DNA of 64,000 nucleotides, taken from contig JADNRZ010000047.1 in assembly GCA_015501605.1 (NCBI GenBank), positions 81,325 through 145,324 on the forward strand. The letters are read 5' to 3'. Below, piece by piece: positions 59,752-64,000 of this stretch. The notes below the pieces were generated by a model. The model saw only the letters and a list, made by a program, of their open reading frames with translations, searched no databases and was not told the origin of the DNA. Position 1 is the first letter of the stretch; every line of letters starts with the position of its first letter. This DNA comes from Panaeolus papilionaceus. Taxonomy: Eukaryota > Basidiomycota > Agaricomycetes > Agaricales. A program made the position numbers and the translations under genes.

Positions 59752-60858
59752 TTGAGCCCCAGGATACATCACTCTTTGTATTCGGCTTCATCTTGGTTCC
59801 CTCATTCTCCGACTGTAGGGATAAGTTACTCATCTCCAGCTTCATCCCCGTATCCTCGTTCAAGCTCCTCCACCGCCCATCACGGCGCATCACCATCAAT
59901 GTCACTTTTTACACCCACTCGCACTGCGGTAGTGCAAGAAGAGCTGGCCCAGTGTGGGGGCATGGACAGCGTCATTCAGTACGACGACGTTCGGGGCTAC
60001 TTTGACCAGGTTGAGCTTCCTACTCCCGCATATATGCCCAGGAAGACGACAAACCCACATGATATGAGCTTGAGCTCGCGCGTATCAGGGACGACAATGC
60101 CTTTACCGATGGCGCCAATAGTTGGGTCCCCTACGTCTAATGCACTCCCCCCGCCCATTCCGTCTCCGCCGGCGATGAATTCCCTAACCCCACCAATTCC
60201 ATTGCATCACGAAAAGCAGACCGGCTTATCGTCACATCACCACTACTGTCAGTCAAGTGGCAGTTCAGGCTATAACAGACAGCAGTGGCACCCTCTAGCC
60301 ATGGGAGGTCCTAATTCCTCGCTCTCACCGACACCGACACCAATACAGCAGCACCAACCGCCGCAACAGTCGAGTTCATCATCATCACAACATCACCGTC
60401 AGTTGAGCAGCAGCTCAAGCCTGAGTAGACGCAGAAACGGTCAGCCCATCGCCTCAGGCTCTAATAGTAACACCCACATTATTCCACATGCCCCCTTCCC
60501 CGGTCCCTCGCGCACCGTACGCCATAAACAGTCTAAATCAAGGAGCGACGTACAACAATCTCGAGACTCTCAATCTCGCGGTGGGGTACAACACTCTACT
60601 CGAACTCGAGGAGAAGGTAGCACTGCACATACAAGAAAACGCTCCACGTCAGGGGGGATCAGAATCGTTACCATTTATGACGTCCGGGGATTCGAGGGAG
60701 TGGAACCTGATCCGCGGTTTCCTAATATGATGGTGGTGGATAGGACGGGTGGGGAACCGATGGTGGTGTACAGGTCAGGGGATGTGAGTGGGGTTGGGTA
60801 TGGTATGTATGGTGCTCATGGTGGGACTGGTAATCATGATCAGAGTTTGCGTCGATAG
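59752..60858 (+). pseudogene. Ser/Pro-rich GGIR-block protein, copy C, 5'-truncated
   Basis: The frame is open from the deletion junction to TAG at 60856-60858, in register with copy A, but there is no ATG at the native position; the sequence there is TTG. The first internal ATG is before SLFTPTRTAVVQEE near 59899, which would remove about 60 residues. The middle differs from copy A by several in-frame indels in Ser/His/Gln runs. The C-terminal block, GGIRIVTIYDVRGFEGVEPD through FPNMMVVDRTGG and VVYRSGDV, is nearly unchanged. A truncated protein could still be made if a promoter exists upstream. Confidence 0.65.
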
Positions 60859-61493
60859 TCTGTGGCTGGGTCTCATTCCACAGTTTTGTTCCAGTGGTAG
60901 TCTTTCGTTTTAGCATGAGTGCAATTACATACGATGCTTTTCTACATTTTGATACTGTGCTTTATTCGTGGCGATATATGTGATTGGATGCATTTTATCC
61001 CTTATCAAAAAGCTGAGGTTGAGTACTGAAGGTTTGCACAAACAGAGAAGCATGTTATATTCAAAATTTTAATGACTGGTATGGTGCGAAGTTAAGATGA
61101 TGCAGAATAATTTTAAATGTCGTAAAATGGTTTGAATACTGCAACCGTTTTTCGACAGAACTTCATAGTTGAGCATATTTGCAGCATGTTTAAAAGAGCC
61201 GTGAATACGCTGAAAATGAAACAAGAGACCACGACGACATGAGACGATGTGAGGTTCACGTTGCGTATATTTGTTTGGTTCTCGCTGCATCGGCGTGGGG
61301 CCAAACAAACAATCCAATTGTTGGTCGCACATTGAACAGGACCCCTTCATCACATCAACATGGACCTCGTTGTCAATTGCACTGACCAGGGACGCTCCCT
61401 CATTACAGCTTTCCCCGAGACATAGGGGTTTTCACTGACTGACTATCATCACTATACCCATCCCCACTGCTATACCCACTCCAATTTACTCTC
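60859..61493. other. Intergenic region with the empty sites of two arm-A transposons
   Basis: Aligns to 4027-4090 / 5230-5383 / 7099-8192 of arm A with both elements missing: near 60917 for the 4091-5229 element and near 61080 for the 5384-7098 element. Also contains the conserved inverted repeat at 61270-61310. No gene. Confidence 0.75.
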
Positions 61494-62042
61494 ATGGCAC
61501 CGTCACTAACACGCTTTGCTCTTGCTGCTCTCCTCTGCTCGCTGCTTCGACCAGCCCTCGCACAAGACTTTTTCTCATCGTCGCCAGCTGCATGCACCTT
61601 CTCTTGCCCTACTGAAGATCTGAACGGCCTAGCACTCGTCAAAAGACCCTACGTCGTCGATTCAACTCGACATATTCCATCTTTGAATGCGTGTATGTAC
61701 TCCTCTTTTTCTATCGTCCTCCATCATTCAATAACACCACATCCATATCTTCAGGTTCCACTCCGCCTCCTCACCTCACCCAGAACACAAATGTAGCTAT
61801 TACAAGGTTTGTTTTTCCCTCCTCTTCCGCCCCTCAATCTGCACCGACTGACACATCTCCGCTCTCAGCCCACAGGAAACCACATGCTCGGGTACAAAGA
61901 CGACGGCTGCCCACCAACCGCTGTAGCATGCGACGACGACAACCCCACTCCCTTGTTCTCAAATTTCCCGAAAGACGAAGTCCCGCCGTGGTTTGAAGTC
62001 GATCGATCGTTGTTGTATTTGAAAGAGCATCATAGGGCGTAG
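61494..62042 (+). pseudogene. Small secreted cysteine-containing protein, copy C, frameshifted
   Basis: Same signal peptide region as copy A (MAPSLTRFALAALLCSLL) and the same exon layout, but one G is missing near 61659 (gtcgtcgatt versus gtcgtcggatt). The frame then changes after RPYVV and the third to sixth cysteines are lost from the product. Exon 3 (61879-62042) remains clean, with GNHMLGYKDDGCPP and KEHHRA. The lesion is a single base, so decay is recent; an upstream alternative splice could in principle bypass it. Confidence 0.7.
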
Positions 62043-64000
62043 CTAGAGGGATAGGTAAGGGAATGGGGCTCGTAGAGGTGTTGGAATGGGGTGTATATGC
62101 GTATGATTCTGATTTTCTGTATGTTTTTCATTAATGTCATATTTTCATACCAGATACGACATCGTTTTGCGTCTCTTTCTCCCTCTGCTATGTTTAAGCT
62201 GTGTCTGGTTCAGTTTCAGAGGATCTCAGCCGTCTCCCAGTCGTTTGTGGGTTCTCATCATCGTTGAACAACGTACTCAGTTGCGGCCGCTGTTGGTTTT
62301 CATCTCAGTCATCCAGATTCTTCATTTATATCGTCCCTAGTCGTCTAGTGTCGCCGTCAACGTTTTCTGAATCAGGGTCGTTGTAGCTTTATCGCCTCAT
62401 TTCGTCTCACAGATAGGCCAGAGACTTGTGTTTCCTGTCTCTCCCTCCTAGCCTGCGGCACGCATAAGCTCTCTCCATGCATCCTCCTCTTCTCTTCAAG
62501 CGACCTTCATACCAATTCCATTCCACCAGCTTTGCGCCCCTCTCTTCGTTTTTCCTACCTCCGCACTGCGACCCCACTCTCCGCTTTTCAATCACGCTCC
62601 CTTGAATTCTCCTCTCTCGTCATCTTTTCTCGCACCACGTTCACGCTCCTCCGGTCCTATCCACTATTTTCGTCAACCCTAATTCCTATATTCGTCTGCA
62701 TTGTACTTCAGTTCGTCGCTCTGTGCTCTCCTTCATGTCCATACATTCGCCACCTGCCTCAGTTTCAAACCTACTAACACACCTTGCGCATCAACTACTC
62801 CTCATTCACGTGTGCACTGGTCTTGCACTGGTCTTGCACTGGATAGTCTCCGGGTATTCAGTGATTCTTTTTCTCCTCCTTCCGTGCGCATATACCCTTC
62901 TCGCGGAGCCATCCTCTCCTTCATTTTCGCCTACCTTTAGCACGATGTCTTGTTTGACCTCATTTTCTTCTATCCCTTCCTCGCTCATGTTTTCATTCCC
63001 AGGTCCCTTTGGTTTCATGTTCATCATATTTTTTCGCTAGTGTACTCGATTTCATCTGTCTCTTTCATTCTCTGCATACGAGCCCCTCCATGACGATCCT
63101 TCGCGTCGCGTTTGCTCTTCTGTATTCTCGATCAAGTTCGTTTTCCACCCCATACCGACCGCGGCTCCCTGTACCCTGACTATGGGGCTCGAGAGAATAT
63201 ATACACGCAATTTCTAATCATTTATATGAATAAACTGTGGGTCTATGAGAACACGAGGAAAGGTGAAGCAGAAGGCAGAAGACAAAAAGTGAAAAAAGGA
63301 AGCAGTGGGTGGGTAAACAGAAAAACGAGCCACGCAACGAGATACAGCAGGCAGCATGGAGAGTGGTAGGTAGAAAGAGCGTAGAATAGCGTACGAAGAA
63401 GCGGAGAAGTGACGAGCGCGACGTCGGATGCACTCTTCATCCAACCAAGAAGGCGGATCTGTGCTTGCACAGATCCTTCCAATACTGGACGGGTGCTGAT
63501 AATGGCATCATACCTCACTTGGATTCTAATATTAATGCCGCGACCGTCATAGAGGGTTTTTCGCTCAATTATGGCTATGCAAAGATGCCATGGGCTGCTC
63601 GACACCAAATAAGGGACCCTAGTGGAACTGATACAAATCGAGTGAATGTTCATCTCATCAGACCACTCAGGTGGTCTGGGACACCGATCTGAGTCCTCTC
63701 CACCCTCATATCACGAGTTCGGATGGAGTGACATTCTTCAGAAGTACAACGAATCAAGATTCATACTGCGCAGAGAGTAACTTCAACTCGTATCAGGACC
63801 GTGCATTATTAACATACATACATTGCAAGGGGCATGAGGCGGTCTTCAGTTATTCAACTATTACAGTGTAACCACATGACTGAGGCCAGATAGATCACCC
63901 CGATGTCATCGACTGATACTGTTACGCACGTTGCGTATCAGGACCCTATGGATACAGGTAGGGAAGTTACAATGTAGCGACTTTGTTGGTCCGTGGACTA
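62043..64000. other. Pyrimidine-rich downstream region and unique right edge
   Basis: Up to 63141 it matches 8758-9793. From 63142 it is unique apart from the palindrome at 63455. The frame 63465-63692 (76 codons) begins within the palindrome and has no recognised motif. A second short hairpin, CAGACCAC/GTGGTCTG, lies near 63658-63677. Confidence 0.45.
63455..63476. repeat. Covarying palindrome, locus 3
   Basis: GGATCTGTGC + TT + GCACAGATCC, preceded by ccaaccaagaaggc and followed by ttcca. It differs from locus 2 at one base in each arm, symmetrically. Confidence 0.75.

Larger units (their letters stand above)
57683..63141 (+). repeat. Segmental duplication, arm C
   Basis: Direct-orientation copy of 1-9793. 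Because copy A is cut by the window edge, the duplication may extend further left, through 57608 or beyond. Arm C is 4.3 kb shorter: it lacks the two transposons of arm A, 720 bp at the Ser/Pro-rich gene start, and ~700 bp upstream of the secreted-protein gene. Confidence 0.93.

Noticed and set aside
63465..63692. 76-codon frame near the right edge
   Set aside because: It starts inside a palindrome, has no family motif and no supporting splice or paralogue.
1..64000. tRNA and rRNA genes, telomere repeats
   Set aside because: No cloverleaf with A/B boxes, rRNA core sequence or TTAGGG array was noticed by eye; a dedicated scan was not possible.

Overview
The window looks like a transposon-rich, duplicated accessory region of a basidiomycete (Agaricomycetes-type) genome. 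The genes carry many short introns of about 50-75 bp with GT...AG ends. The recognisable families are AIG1-like GTPases of the basidiomycete 'TTMW' type, a DUF6698-like protein, a Plavaka-type CACTA transposase, a hAT transposase, and Ty3/gypsy and Ty1/copia elements. The species cannot be named from the sequence.

Layout. (1) 1-9793 and 57683-63141 are two arms of one segmental duplication in direct orientation: GTPase gene, then a Ser/Pro-rich gene ending in a conserved GGIR block, then a small secreted cysteine-containing protein. A third, more diverged GTPase copy (24102-25509) has the only intact gene model. Arm A gained two non-autonomous DNA transposons (4091-5229 and 5384-7098) whose insertion sites are empty in arm C. 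Arm C lost 720 bp, including the start codon of the Ser/Pro-rich gene, and has a frameshift in the secreted-protein gene. (2) 10920-12485 holds a second member of the GGGCA-ended, CCGTG-repeat element family first seen at 4091. (3) 13.5-22.1 kb is a nested retroelement: a degenerate Ty3/gypsy element carrying a solo LTR of another family (16172-16519, 5-bp target duplication) and a 3.2-kb palindromic insertion with ~1-kb arms (16803-20036), joined inside reverse transcriptase to the 3' half of a Ty1/copia element with its LTR. (4) 22.1-22.8 kb is minisatellite. (5) 25.5-32.7 kb is mostly decayed repeats, including flanks of a lost GTPase copy. (6) 32790-34341 (minus) is an intact eight-exon DUF6698-like gene. 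(7) 38037-43811 (minus) is a gene split by a 4406-bp hAT element with 20-bp terminal repeats and a perfect 8-bp target duplication; the reading frame is continuous once the insertion is discounted. (8) 44.3-48.9 kb has two hypothetical minus-strand genes, 49.9-54.4 kb a decayed Plavaka transposase, 55.3-56.4 kb a hypothetical gene, and 56.86-57.46 kb a 303-bp tandem duplication before arm C.

There is no operon or pathway here. The main story is evolutionary: repeated duplication of a GTPase / Ser-Pro-rich / small-secreted-protein cassette, followed by gene decay and successive transposon insertions that can be dated against each other through empty sites. The nonsense codons found inside the transposon reading frames are all TGA where CGA is the likely ancestor, suggesting CpG deamination. 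Gene models were made by eye from splice signals and frame consistency; no database search was possible.
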